Of a stretch of DNA of 64,000 nt, positions 48,030 to 59,224 are shown one piece after another. A program made the translations under genes and the position numbers. The notes beneath the pieces were generated by a model. That model saw only the letters and a list, made by a program, of their open reading frames with translations, was not told the origin of the DNA and made no database searches. Each line of letters opens with the position of its first letter. The stretch's first letter is position 1. This DNA comes from Clarireedia homoeocarpa (lineage: Eukaryota; Ascomycota; Leotiomycetes; Helotiales; Rutstroemiaceae): the NCBI GenBank assembly GCA_001465935.1, contig LNKV01000016.1:124001-188000 (forward strand), given 5' to 3'.

Positions 48030-49365
48030 GCGAAAATTCATAAAATCGCGATTTTACGCGTTCAATACCACCCATACCTCTTTTTAATCAACCACCTATG
48101 CCTACGCTGCGTCGAATTTTAGGAGCCCTTAATGGGAATATTAAAAAGCGGAAGGAATTAACTCCTAAAAAGAGAGGAGAGATCGTTGGTGTACGCCTTT
48201 GTAGTGTTTCCGCTACCAAAGTCGCTAATGTTTTAAAAGTCCCGATCACCACAGTTTACAGTACTGACCCATCACGAGACGAAGGAGAAACTAGAGAACG
48301 AACCGGCCAACCAGTCAAGTATACAGATCGACAGGTTCGTACCCTTGTACGTTATTTATGTACATCGAAACCCAAAGGATACCTACCCGCAGATCTGCAA
48401 CGTGTTCGGATGGAAATATGCCAACTGTGCCCTTCAGTGTATGCTTGAGCCTTCTAGGATCACAAACTAGCAGTGTAGACAGCGACTGTACTTAACAGAG
48501 AGAACTACACATCTTAGGTATAACGCAAAGCATATATAGAGTAACAAGTATATAGCAGAGCAGAGTAAAAGCAGGGTAAGGGAATAGGTATTCTGTAACT
48601 TACTGTAGCAGAACGACTACTCCCAGCGAATATTAAGACCTATAAGAAGTCGAAGGATATATCAGTGATAGTATCCCCTTGACTGCCAACTACTCGCGAC
48701 CTCACCAAAAATAAGGTGGGGAAGTCGCGTATGGTAGTCAAGGGGATAGGCCTGCTTTTGGTAGAAAGATAGGGCTATTCACAAGTCTGATCTCTATATA
48801 ATAGACCGGGACTTCGTATCGAAGAAGAATAAGTACTCTGCCAACTCTTGCCTCGAAGTACTCAACTATAATATCGAATCTTGTTGGGAACCTGGGCTAG
48901 TTCTCATACAGGATAACACACCTATTTATAATACTTGTAAGGTACGCTAATAGTTTATAGATCGAGCTATACTAGTGCTTGAATAGCCACTTTACTCCCC
49001 GGATCTGAACCCGATTGAGTATATATAGTAGTATCTCAAGAGTTTGGGTTTTAAAGTTATATACTAAGCTTGAGTCGCTATGAATAGGGGAAAGTGCTAG
49101 AAAAAGCCCTAAAAGAAGCTTGAGAGCGTATTCCAGATACTATTTTTGAGGTATACTTAAGGAGTATATAGAGAAGGCGTGATACAGTAATTGAGGCCAA
49201 GGGTTGGCATACAAAGTACTAGACTGTATCATATTTTTTTAATTAAAACTAGACTAAAATATCACTCTTGATCCTTGATTTAAATCAAAAATATTGTGTG
49301 GTTGATTTTTGATTAAAGGGAGAAGTAGGTGGTTAAACTCGTGATTTTCTCAATTCCTAAACTTA
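48030..49365 (+). mobile_element. Decayed Tc1/mariner-type DNA transposon, element A
   Basis: About 1.33 kb. The left terminal sequence at 48036-48056 and the reverse complement of 49334-49354 match at 17 of 21 bases around AAAATCGCGATTTT, giving terminal inverted repeats. An open frame at 48098-48448 (116 codons) is the helix-turn-helix part of a Tc1/Tc3 transposase (RLCSVSATKVANVLKVP, GQPVKYTDRQVRTLVRYL). Downstream, stop-broken pieces of the DDE domain remain: YIIDRDF, LIQDNTPIYN and PLYSPDLNPIEYI near 48990-49030. The centre is interrupted by a 73-bp hairpin MITE and probably a deletion. Several stops look like C-to-T changes at Trp or Gln codons, consistent with RIP. Not active. Confidence 0.85.
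48674..48746. mobile_element. Hairpin MITE, copy 1 (73 bp, TA target duplication)
   Basis: Begins TCCCCTTGACTGCCA and ends TGGTAGTCAAGGGGA; the two ~31-bp arms fold back on each other with an AAAAATAA loop. TA is found on both sides (48672-48673 and 48747-48748). It sits inside the Tc1-like element A. A copy differing by one substitution and one G lies at 59151-59224. Confidence 0.9.
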
Positions 49366-49812
49366 TATTGGGGTATTGTAGGTGCACTACTGCTGAGTAG
49401 TATAGGGTCCCTGCTTGCATCAACTTTTTTTCTGAGGAATCTCAGTGACTTAGTTATTGTGATGCGAAAAATGTTATCTTGCTGACATTTCGTACCGTTG
49501 CTAGCATGAAGTACGAAGATAATACTTGATTTGGACGTCAAAACCATCCGAACGATCCTTCCATTGGAATTGCTTGTACATATTAACCGTCGTCTCGAAT
49601 AATGTTAGTAATCAAGACTCCTCTATCAGCGCACTTTGCCTTAAAAGACAATTCTGCTATGCTCCCTAGAATGGAATTATGGAAAGCAGCAAGTCGAATG
49701 AGATGGGTGAAATAGAATGATATTGAAGCGTATGTTTCATGCAAAGTTGCACGTATGCATCTCTTCATTATTTAATTCTGATCACTATCATCAAGTCCAT
49801 CATCACTCACCT
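49366..49812. other. Spacer between element A and the permease gene
   Basis: About 447 bp including the 3' flank of the leftward permease gene. No gene or repeat is recognised. Confidence 0.45.
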
Positions 49813-52013
49813 CTACTCTTTCCCGTACACTACAGTGCCAGGTTCTCCATCCGATCCATCACTGATGGCTCGAACGATTCTTCCTTGTTCCACGATTTTA
49901 GTTCCATCTTCCGCCACAATGAAATCGCCGTACTGGGACTCCCAGCCCAAGCCCATCTCCTTGATTATCTTTTGATTCTTAGTAGGCCATACTTTGCAAA
50001 TCGCAAAGTAGAGCACGAAACTGACGGAGAACGACAGTAACCAGCCAAGACGTCCGAGGTTTATAGCGCTCGTTGATACTGATGCACCGAGAGTGCCAAC
50101 GAAACCCGGGAAAGGCAATGCGAGACCAGCCAGGTAAGCAATCACAGCTTGAATGTTCCAACCCTTATGGTAGTAGTAGTGCTTGTTTGTCTTGGACCCA
50201 TTGTAGAGGTGTCCGATAAATACATTTCCTTTCGTGAGGAGATAATCTTAAAGAGGTTAGCATCAACGCTTCCACCAAGCAACTGTGGAGAAAGAAACGA
50301 GGAGAAATTATTAACTGTGGATAAAGACCCAACGTTATGCTGGGTAATGGCACCTGGATTCAAATTCGAACCCGTGACTCAGAGAGTGACTGAATGGAAT
50401 TTCTTGGCAACGAAAAAAGAAGAAAAAAACAGGATACTTACAATCGCAAACCATAATGGCAACTACACTTGCCATGAAAATGCCATATCCGGAGAGAAAG
50501 GTTGTGAAAACACTAGCAGAGGCAAGAATCTTCCATGGACAAATGGCAAAAGCCAAGAATTCGACGACAAATTGTCCTCGAGGGATAGTTAAGAAACGGG
50601 GGAACAATAGAGTGCTGTCAGATCCGAAAGGAATCATGTTCGCTGCAATGTTTGTTCCAAGGATGGAGACCATCCAAGCAAAAGCTGCAAGGAAGACTGC
50701 GAAGCGTGTACTTCCGGACCAATATCTATCCAGGATAGCGGCGAGAAGATCCCAAGGATTCCAAAGTTTCAAACCCCAGTTGTTGTTGATCGCAGCTGTA
50801 GCTAATATACCCAAGGAAGCGGATAGGGTTACACCGATTGGCTGCGTAATCATTTGAGACCATTGAGCGCCGGACTTCGTCTTACTCCATCTTGCAATAT
50901 CTGGTTGGTTCGTGATGAGCGTAGCGGTATTGCCCATGCCACTGTTGATTCCATACAATATGAACCACCCATAAGCAGCGCCATCCTTGACGGTGGAAGT
51001 ATAGACAGAACCAACCTTGCCCTTGGTATTTGCCATGCAGAAGATGAACAGGCCAAAGACAGCAGGGAGGACAATGATTGATTTGAACCAGAAGAAAGCT
51101 CGTAATTGGTATGGTCTGAAGGCGCAGAACGGGAAATGGACAAGCCAGAACAGGAAGAAGGCCAACATGTTGGCAGACGTGATACCGACCGAGGCTGGAA
51201 TATGATTTGGGATGTCTGTGAAGTTGTGCCCGAAGATGCAGCGAAGAATATTACTCATGAAGCTTGCTCCAGAGAACACTGTTGACGGCCATTGAGTTAG
51301 TCAAGTCTAGCCAAAAACCCAGATGTCTAGTAGCTGTCTGTTCCTCCGTAGTTTCAAGGGCATGGATGAGGCATGGATGAGGCATGAAGTGCAAAGGGTA
51401 AAATGGGCAGGAAGAGGTCGGGCACTTACATTGTACGCCATACCAGATGATTGCCAATGCAGCTCTGGCTCCAACAAAGTAATAGCTTCCGTACATTCCA
51501 AAAACACTTCTTGCAACGACAGGATATCCGATGTGGTATACACTAGCGCATCTGGCAGAGCCGTCAGTTCATCCACCCAGACTTTGCAATCTGCCAGTCT
51601 AATGGTTTCACAAACCTCGAATTGAAGAACGTCGCCGCGGAACTTATTATCTGACTAACTGCGATCACAATAATTGACTGCCACCAATTCAAACCAATTC
51701 CGACCATGGTTGAGCCAACTAGAGCACCAAATGATCAGTTATTGCAGCTCAATCGATAGGAGCGAAGTTCATTACGGGTCCAGTTTCCCATTGCGATTCC
51801 AAGGTAGAATGTGACGAAATTCCACCATCGCCATGTTCGCTTTTCGGGAGGTGTAGGATCCAAGTCTTCATTGCTCCAAGATTTGGACGAGTTTGGATGC
51901 CCATGTTCGTCAAGCGCAGTCTCTCTGACTGTGACGAGGTCGATGAAGGCGCGACGACTGGTGAATCCATTCCGCACAGCTTCAACTTTCTCTGCAACTC
52001 TGAAGTTAGGCAT
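49813..52013 (-). CDS. NCS1 nucleobase permease (uracil/allantoin/uridine transporter, Fur-type)
   Basis: Plasma-membrane H+ symporter for uracil or a related nucleobase/hydantoin. Exons are 52013-51776, 51718-51616, 51551-51430, 51278-50442 and 50246-49813, giving 577 residues with about 12 hydrophobic helices. Hallmarks: WRWWNFVTFYLGIAMGNW, then GSTMVGIGLNWWQSI, YPVVARSVFGMYGSYYFVGA, INSGMGNTATLITNQPDIAR and the PWDLLAAILDRYWSGSTRF to GTNIAANMIPFGSDSTLLFP segment, all typical of fungal uracil permeases. The C-terminus is cytosolic and acidic. Introns 3 (151 bp) and 4 (195 bp) are the longest in this gene and longer than most others in the window. Exact substrate within NCS1 is not assignable. 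Confidence 0.93.
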
Positions 52014-54248
52014 GATGAAAGCGGTGCACGGCGGCAGTTTGTCAACAAGAGACTAGTGTCACTCGGTTGAATGATTTCCCGATGAATTCACGCAAATGAA
52101 ATTCTCATCGAGAAGTATCCGTCCCTAGAGATGTCAAGTCTTGGAAAGAAAAAGATCAGAACCTCATATTGAAGCAGAGGAAAAATCTTTCAAGAAGAAC
52201 ACATTCGCCTCTATCATTCACTTAAGTAATATTCGGTGTACTAAAACTTCCGAGGCAGGGACTGAACCTGGACCTGGACTTTGGACTGGACTGGAGACAA
52301 TCGAGGGCTTTTCTCGCTACCCCACTCGCCCACATACGAAGCTACCAGTACTTCTCTCGCATACCGGTATTTGGTACGTACCTACGAAGTACGTTCTGTA
52401 CACTGCCCCGTTATCTGGGTGAGAAAACGAGAAGACCTGAGGGGTGTGTCTGCAACGGTGCCATCGCGGCGTTGGCGATAGTCGGGGCTTTTTCCATATC
52501 AAGTTAGTTTATCACGGTTGGTCAGCCTTCGCGAGGGTTAACACTTGATCAGCTGCCCAAAATGGATAGGCTGACCCGTGTGTGCTTTGATCGGCCCCGG
52601 GTTTGCTTATCATAGGGCCGGACGTGGCCGAGTTTACTGCATGCGATGACATTACTGGGATTCAGATAGTTGCTGTAAGGCAGGGCAACTTCAACAGAGA
52701 GGCCGCCCGTTGCACACTCAAGTAAGAAGCAGAGATCTCGAGACGCGGTCTGCTTCTTGAGTAATTAAAGTCAATCCGACTGTCAACTCAAGTCGCAAGC
52801 AAAGAGCCATTCGACCAAGGGCCTCGTAGCCCCACGAGAAAGCAGTGACGAACAACATCATCGCACAACGTTTCCGTGTTCTTCTCCAGATTCATGATGA
52901 GCGCAAACATCTTGGCGGAATCAACACCCTGCATTATGGTATCAAGAAGTGGAGTCACCGTGGAGAATCAAGTGGATTTAATCGTCAGAAGACGATGCAC
53001 TATCTAACCATTATCCAAAATCTCTTATCTTTCCGACGTCAAATAAAGATATTGAAGAAGACGTTGACGCATACCCGCAACGGATTTTTCGCAACCTGCA
53101 ATTCTTCTCCTTGCGATTCTTCTCCTTGCGAAGGTACTTCTTAGCCTTTGCCTTGCCCGTCATAACCACCAGCTCGAGATACTATTAGGAGAGGGGCGAT
53201 GGGCCATTGGCTCAAGTGCGTGGTCCTATGACTACATTTTATTTGGATAGCCCTCGTCAAAGTCAGTTTCCAGCTACTACGATAACCCGAGAATCTCAAT
53301 GAATGCAGGCAACTCGTCTCTATTTTCTCCCCAGAGCTTTGCATTGGCGGCTCTCGATGGCAACCCTCTATTGATACGAAAAGGGAAGGTAGGGGCAACA
53401 TCCTGCAATCATGCTACACATCTTGCAAAGAAGATGAATACAGCTCCGAAGAGAATACCAACTTGACATATTCGAACGCACAAGGAAAGTGAAAATGAGC
53501 TATTGCCATAATGTTGGCAGCCGTACTTCCAATCACAGGTAAATGGAGGGATACCCCTCGCGACGAAGCGCCATAGACATTACTCAGTGGTTCGCAATGC
53601 CACTGGCAATAAATTCTCCATGAATGAGTCCCACACCCCCATACTGTACAACGTTCTTGTGGAAAATGTGAGCTCAACACGATCTCAGTTTCTTATTGTT
53701 CTAGATTTCCATATTTCTAGCGCGACTGGATAAGTTTAGATGATCCATTTTGCGGTACCATATCAGGTTCAGCCGAGGGTGGGCTTACCGGTTCCCTTCT
53801 TACAGCTCTGGTGCCATCTAATAACCCGATGGTTTCTTGGTAGCTAAGCGTCCCTGGCCGTACTGTGTCACTGGGCAGAGAATCTTTTTGGTCTTGATCT
53901 GGCATCTCCAAGAAATTATATTTCAAAAGATTGTATACAGCGATATCTGTCGCTTCTTTGAGTTCACGAAAAGAATGATGATCATTGTATTTGCCCATTC
54001 AAAGCTTAATTTATTACAGGAACAAGGCTTATTGTATTATGAAATTGCTGCAAGTGTGGTCTTCTATCAAACTCAAAACTATTGGATCTAGGATAGAGAT
54101 GGCGTTGCGCTAGCTATTGTTTTCTAGGAGCCGTTGAACTTAGAGAGTAGCAACCGAAAGCGAAGACTTCCTCGTCTATGAAATAGATATCAGTTATGCT
54201 AAACCTGCTCCATCTTACATTTCTGGCGGTATAGACGAATGCATTTTC
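52014..54248. other. 2.2-kb region without a recognisable gene
   Basis: Promoter side of the permease (left) and of the siderophore transporter (right). Between them are only short frames without family match. A stem-loop lies at 52716-52762, and the word ATTCTTCTCCTTGCG is tandemly repeated at about 53101-53131. A rightmost leftward frame near 53720-53998 (93 codons, MGKYNDHHSFRELKEATDIA) is not recognised and may be chance. Confidence 0.45.
52716..52762. repeat. Stem-loop / inverted repeat
   Basis: ACTCAAGTAAGAAGCAGA at the left is matched by TCTGCTTCTTGAGT at the right with a 2-nt bulge and a 15-bp loop. Function unknown. Confidence 0.7.
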
Positions 54249-56272
54249 ATGAAGTCTGGCCCCATGAATCCTGTAAAGGAGTCTTCTATCGATTCTCCTG
54301 CAGCCCTGCTCGAAAGGATCAGGTAGTCAACTGCGACAGGGATGCCTCCTCTATTCCAACCAGCAATGATGATACGCGGGGAATGGTAAATTTTCATGAT
54401 GATAGGTCAAGCGCAACACAAGCAGGTGTTCAAAATATTGAAGCGATTTCGATGACATGGACTAAATGGGGCTTAATTGTGGCCTATATCGGGTATGTCT
54501 ATCATCCTCTACAAAGCGAAACCTAGCTAAATGGGCGCACAGCATCTTCCTCATTGCTTTTAGTACCTCACTGGAGGGGCAGGTTGTCGCCTCTCTCGCA
54601 GTATTTGCTACGAGCTCTTTTAACAATCACTCACTAATATCAACAGTATTGGTTGTACAGGGTGTAGTTAATGGTAAATGAATTGTTGAGTGTCCCACGC
54701 ATTGTAGCTAACTCTATTCAGCTGTAATCAAGCCACCTATGGCAAAGATCGCTGATGTTTTTGGACGTCTAGAGGCCTTCTCACTGTGCGTTCTGCTTTT
54801 AGTGGTTGGTTACATCCAGCAAGCCACCTCCTCCAACGTTCAGACATACGCAGCAGCTCAGGTCTTCTATTCAGCGGGATTCACTGGACTGCAAATCCTC
54901 CAGCAAATATTTATTGCGGACACCAGTGATCTACTCAATCGTGCACTGTGGTCTAGCTTACCCGATTTACCATTCTTGATCACTGTATGGATTGGTGCAC
55001 CAATCGGAAATCAGATTCTCAAGACCACAACTTGGAGATGGGGTTATGGAATATGGTGTATTGTTTTGCCGGTTGCGTTTTTACCATTGGCTTTGTCTCT
55101 GTTCATCAACAATCGCAATGCGAAGAGACTTGGATTGGCTGTTTCGTCACCATGGAAAGGGCTTCGACCTTTGCAGGTTGTTAGGAGCACATGGTTTGCC
55201 TTGGATGTTGGCGGGATGGTCCTGTTGAGTGCTGCATTTGCGTTAATGTTGTTACCACTTACCATCGCATCAAAGGCTGCAGGAGGATGGTCTAGCTCAA
55301 AAATCATTGTCATGATTGCCCTTGGTGTTGTCTGCCTCATCTTCTTTCTATTGTGGGATTCTGTCAAAAAGGCAGCTCCACATCCTCTAATACCTCTCAG
55401 CCTACTGAAGTCTCACACTTTCTGTGCAGGATGTGGCATTAGTTTCTTCTATTTTAGTAAAGCCCACCATTGTTCCATCTACGCCAGTGCTAACCATATC
55501 AGTGGCATATTATCTCTCGGTTCAACCTTACTTCTACTCCTACCTTCTCGTGGTCCAGGGACTCTCAGTTCCTGCCGCCGGCCATGTTATTCAGACCTTC
55601 TCATTCACCTCAACCATGTCATCCATCGTCACATCTCTTCTCATCAAATACGCCAAACAATATAAAGTCTTCATCTCCGTAGGCTCTCTCATCTACATGA
55701 TGGGCATAGGCTTAATGATTCGATATCGCCAGGGAAACTCCTCCATCGCATAAATCGTCGGCACACAAATCGCCGTTGGTATCGGTGGAGGCATGCTGAA
55801 CGCGCCCGCTCAACTCGCCGTGCAAGCTTCCGTTCCAAGCCATCAAAATGTCGGCGTGGCAACAGCCGTCTATCTCACCTGCGTGGAAATCGGTGGTGTT
55901 GTCGGAAGCGCAATTGCAGGTGCAGTATGGGGTCATGATATTCCTAGAAAATTAAACGCCTATCTCCCACCAACTGCCCAGGTCGATGCGCAGAAGATCT
56001 ACGATAGTATCAATGTGGCGTTGGAATACCCAAAGGGAAGTCCGGAGAGATTGGCTATCAATAGAGCGTATCAAGAGACGATGCACACGTTGCTTATTAT
56101 CTCGATGTCTGTAAGTGTTCCGGTGTTCTTATTATCGCTGGTAGTTAGGAATGTGGCGTTGGATGGATCAGAGGGGAGAGTAAAGGGGAGAGTCATTGGA
56201 GGAACTGCCGGAAATGATAGGGTTGGGGAGGTTGATAACGCGGCAGAGCTTAAGGTTATGGAGAATATGTGA
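54249..56272 (+). pseudogene. Siderophore-iron transporter (MFS, SIT/ARN-like) with one in-frame stop
   Basis: MFS transporter of the fungal siderophore class, expected in the plasma membrane or endosomes. Exons: 54249-54322, 54364-54492, 54543-54673, 54722-55456 and 55503-56272, with introns of 41, 50, 48 and 46 bp, all in phase. Hallmarks: SLEGQVVASLAVFATSSF, the PPMAKIADVFGR motif A segment, YAAAQVFYSAGFTGLQILQQ, WRWGYGIWCIVLPVAF and, downstream of the break, VGTQIAVGIGGGMLNAPAQ with VATAVYLTCVEIGGVVGSA. The frame is interrupted by a TAA at 55751-55753 (codon 440) between GNSSIA and IVGTQIA, where the family normally has a Gln; one C-to-T change explains it. The rest of the frame is intact for 173 codons, so the damage is recent, or it is a sequencing error. 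The first intron (41 bp) is very short, so the start is less certain. Confidence 0.82.
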
Positions 56273-56656
56273 GAAGCTAGAGCTCTTGAGAAATACTTGT
56301 ATTGAACTGAACTGAACTGATCTGATCTATCTGCTGAACTAACTACATAGCAGCTTGGAGGAGGTTTATATCCTCAAGCTGTGGCAAATTCACGATTCCG
56401 GCATGCTCCGTAGCTTCCAAATGAAAAATGATGGAAAATCGGCGTTTGTGGATCATTCCTCGATCTGAGGATACCCTCATTTATCGATTACAAATGCTGT
56501 GGATATGGCAGTGGAGAATGATATGGAGATGGCAGTGGAGAATGATATGGAGATGGCAGTGGAGAATGATATGGATCTCATTCTCATAGAACAAGGATAG
56601 TTTGGGAAAGCAGACCGCTCCGGCTTACAAAGAGAGCGATTATGAACCAGAGGTCG
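56273..56656. other. Spacer with 24-bp tandem repeat
   Basis: At about 56506-56578 the unit GATGGCAGTGGAGAATGATATGGA (split by minor changes) is repeated about three times. The array ends in GAGAATGATATGG-ATCTCATTCTCA, which also occurs inside the Tc1-like transposase at 59454-59478. No gene is recognised. Confidence 0.6.
56506..56588. repeat. Short tandem repeat sharing sequence with the Tc1-like transposase
   Basis: Three near-perfect copies of a 24-bp unit, followed by the self-complementary word GAGAATGATATGGATC-TCATTCTCA found again at 59.45 kb, where it encodes part of the transposase. Suggests a captured and amplified transposon fragment. Confidence 0.7.
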
Positions 56657-56664
56657 GTAAAAGC

Positions 56665-57159
56665 TAGGCTGCGCAAACTACCAACCGTGGGAGTTCTATA
56701 GTATTGCTAAGACAATCCGCGGATTATCCGTTACAGAGCGGATAGTTGAAATCTCAGATAATTAATTAGTCTGCAGGTAATCCGTAGATATCCACAGAAT
56801 ATCTGTTAATCCGTAGGTAATCCGTAAACATACGGATAATCTATCAATTTGAGGGTATTCCTAGAATAAATGGGTATTTTAAGCTTTAAACTTAAAGCTT
56901 CAAATCTTCATTTTTTGAGGATATACTTTTTATACTAATCTTTATACTAAGTATAAAAGTTATCCAAGTATTTATACACTTTTTATATATTTTTATATAT
57001 ACGGATTATCCGTGGATATCCACGGACTATCCGTAAATCTACAGAGCGGATTATGATTTTAAAATACTACTCGCGGATTGTGAAAAGAGAGGGGACCCCA
57101 ACCGCGGAGCGGAGCGGTTTGGGAGTATCCGCGGTTACGGTTTATTTCTGCGCAGCCTA
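56665..57159. mobile_element. hAT-type MITE, 495 bp, with 8-bp target duplication
   Basis: Both ends read TAGGCTGCGCA inward as inverted repeats, with weaker matching beyond (CCAACCGTGG against ACCGTAACCGCGG). The flanks are a perfect 8-bp direct repeat GTAAAAGC at 56657-56664 and 57160-57167. The interior has no coding frame but many copies of GGATTATCCG/ATCCGTGGAT-like words, the subterminal motif pattern bound by hAT transposases. The 8-bp duplication points to the hAT superfamily. Confidence 0.88.
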
Positions 57160-57167
57160 GTAAAAGC

Positions 57168-57619
57168 ATAAAAATCTGTTAGGTGTTAGAGATCAAAGAA
57201 TGTCTGAAACAATTTGGTGCGATTTAGATTTTGTTTTGGGGTTGGAGTTGGGTAAGGAGAGCATTGCATCCGTCCTGGACTTGTAAATAATCCATAGGCC
57301 ACAAGGGAATTTCAAATCCACAAAGGTTCCTTCGTGGTCTGGTTAAATGAATGTTTGATAATCCAGAGAAACTTTGAGTATTGAGAGAAGTGTCTCCAAC
57401 AACATTCACGAGATATGAATCTCTAAAAGTGGAGTAATAATAATATTTCGAATCTTTTGAGTTCGTTCCATATCGGGTCGACTCTGGGTGTACTGGGTTA
57501 AATAATACCTAATGAACGATAAATTGCAGGAATGCATCTTGAAATAGTTTACAATACTGGTTGAGTCAACTCAGTCTAAAGCGAAGCTTTTGCCAACAGG
57601 AAAAGCGTAAAGCGGAAAA
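57168..57619. other. Spacer between hAT MITE and rhomboid gene
   Basis: About 450 bp including the rhomboid 3' flank. Nothing else is recognised. Confidence 0.45.
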
Positions 57620-58689
57620 TCAAAACCTTCGCACTCTACCTCTCGTAACAGCAAGACTCGCCACCCCCCACACAAATCCAAACGCCGCACCGCCCAAATG
57701 TCCGGTGTGTCCAACGCCTGGTAGCCAGCCTTCCCTCATGGCCAACAAACTAAAAACTAGCGCTCCGCCCAGCATCACTCCTGCTGGAATCGCCACCGGA
57801 ATAGGGAAAACCATCATCGACATACGTGGGTTGCGTATAGCCAGCGCAGTGAACATGCCAAATAGGCTCCCTGACGCACCGCCCGCGCGTCTCTCCACAA
57901 ACCGCGACGAAGGATCTTTATCGTTTAACCCAAATGGGAGATGATGCTTCCACGCATATAGCGTGAAGAGCGATGAACTGATCCCCGCACCGGCCCAGAG
58001 TAGTATGAAAGTAGCTGGGGAGAAGAGCGAGATACAAGACACCGTCGCGAGCATGTTGAAGCACAGATGGGTCATGTCCTTGTGTATCAAGGTATTGGTG
58101 AACATAGTGTAGTAGCGACCTTCATCTATATTGCGCTGGGAGAGCCAAAAATGTTGGTCGAGGAAGCTGGGCTTGAGTTTGGGTGCGGAGGGGATGAGTT
58201 TGGTGATTTCGGCCTGGATGGGGCTTTCTTGCCAACTGAGAGTTATGTAGGTGCATGTGCCGACGATGATGAAGGCGAGGAGGATGTTGCCTATGGGTCG
58301 TCTTGGCCGGCGATAGTGGCTAGTTTCTGAGTATTCAGGGAGCTTCTTCGAGTCTTGGGTTTTCGTTCTGCGTGATCTACCACGTGGTAGTGAGGAGAAG
58401 TAGCGAGGGCGACGAAGGGGGGCATTTTGCGGGATCGGCTTTGGCACGGCTGGTTTGTGCGGGGCCGAAAGTGCCTTGGAGATGGAGGCTGAATGCGATT
58501 GGAGGACTCGTGGGCATGTGCAGCTCGAAAAGTTTTGGTGTGTCTAATGATGTTATTGTTAGCAGGTGGTGAGACTATGAGCAGAGCTACAGGTTCAATC
58601 GGAGGCCATACCACGATCTGTATAGTGGGCCTTGAGGCGAGGTGCTGGAGGTGTAACCCCGCAAACCTAGAGCTCACGAAGATGGCCAT
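57620..58689 (-). CDS. PCP1: Mitochondrial rhomboid protease (Pcp1/Rbd1-like)
   Basis: Intramembrane serine protease of the inner mitochondrial membrane; in yeast it cleaves Mgm1 and Ccp1. Exons are 58689-58612 and 58543-57620 (68-bp intron), giving 333 residues. The first exon (MAIFVSSRFAGLHLQHLASR) plus the basic start of the second make a mitochondrial presequence. The catalytic Ser is in GGASGSLFGMFTA (S250) and the catalytic His in GHTGHLGGAAFG (H308). The usual HxxxN pair is seen in HLCFNML. About six or seven hydrophobic helices are present. The start comes from the spliced first exon; the longest single frame would have to begin at a GTG and lacks the presequence. Confidence 0.94.
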
Positions 58690-58889
58690 GATCCGTCAAA
58701 ACTTTTCCCGCTTATTTGGATATGCAGGGCCGTTCTTTGGTAGAGCTTCTGCTGTACGTAAGTTATAGCGGCAGAGACGAGAATAATAACAATTCGAGTT
58801 TAGCTGTCCTCGACTTATGTTTTGTGGCTGAGGCTTTAGATATTCTGATAGGTAGACGCAGTACCCTTCCACTTAAAGTATATTTAGCG
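58690..58889. other. Short spacer upstream of the rhomboid gene
   Basis: 200 bp between the rhomboid start and the left edge of the second Tc1-like relic; it must contain the rhomboid promoter. Confidence 0.45.
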
Positions 58890-59150
58890 AAATCCACAAA
58901 ATCGCGATTTTGACGTGTCTTAATTTTTTAATCCCATTTCAAAACACCAATTCATACTCCTTTGGGTTCTACCTCTGGGAATCGATGACACTGGGCTGGA
59001 CTATCGCCATATGAACAGGGCAGGATCATGGGTAAAGCGGAAGAGGGTAAAATTCCTAATCGAATCGCCAAGGACCTCGATTGTACACGTCAGGCTGTAG
59101 TACACACTATACAGCAGGATCGGTTACGTAACCAAGGAGTATCTCTACTA

Positions 59151-59224
59151 TCCCCTTGACTGCCAACTACTCGCGACCTCACCAAAAATAAGGTGGGGAA
59201 GTCGCGTATGGCAGTCAAGGGGGA
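59151..59224. mobile_element. Hairpin MITE, copy 2 (74 bp, TA target duplication)
   Basis: Same hairpin as 48674-48746: starts TCCCCTTGACTGCCA, ends GGCAGTCAAGGGGGA, with TA at 59149-59150 and 59225-59226. It differs from copy 1 by one C/T and one extra G. It too lies inside a Tc1-like relic. Confidence 0.9.

Noticed and set aside
50340..50410. tRNA-like B-box (GGGTTCGAAT) on the minus strand
   Set aside because: No matching T-stem, anticodon arm or acceptor stem can be drawn around it, and it lies inside an intron of the permease gene.
53414..53998. Leftward frames of 88-93 codons upstream of the siderophore transporter
   Set aside because: No family match and no convincing splice links; kept only as part of the spacer description.
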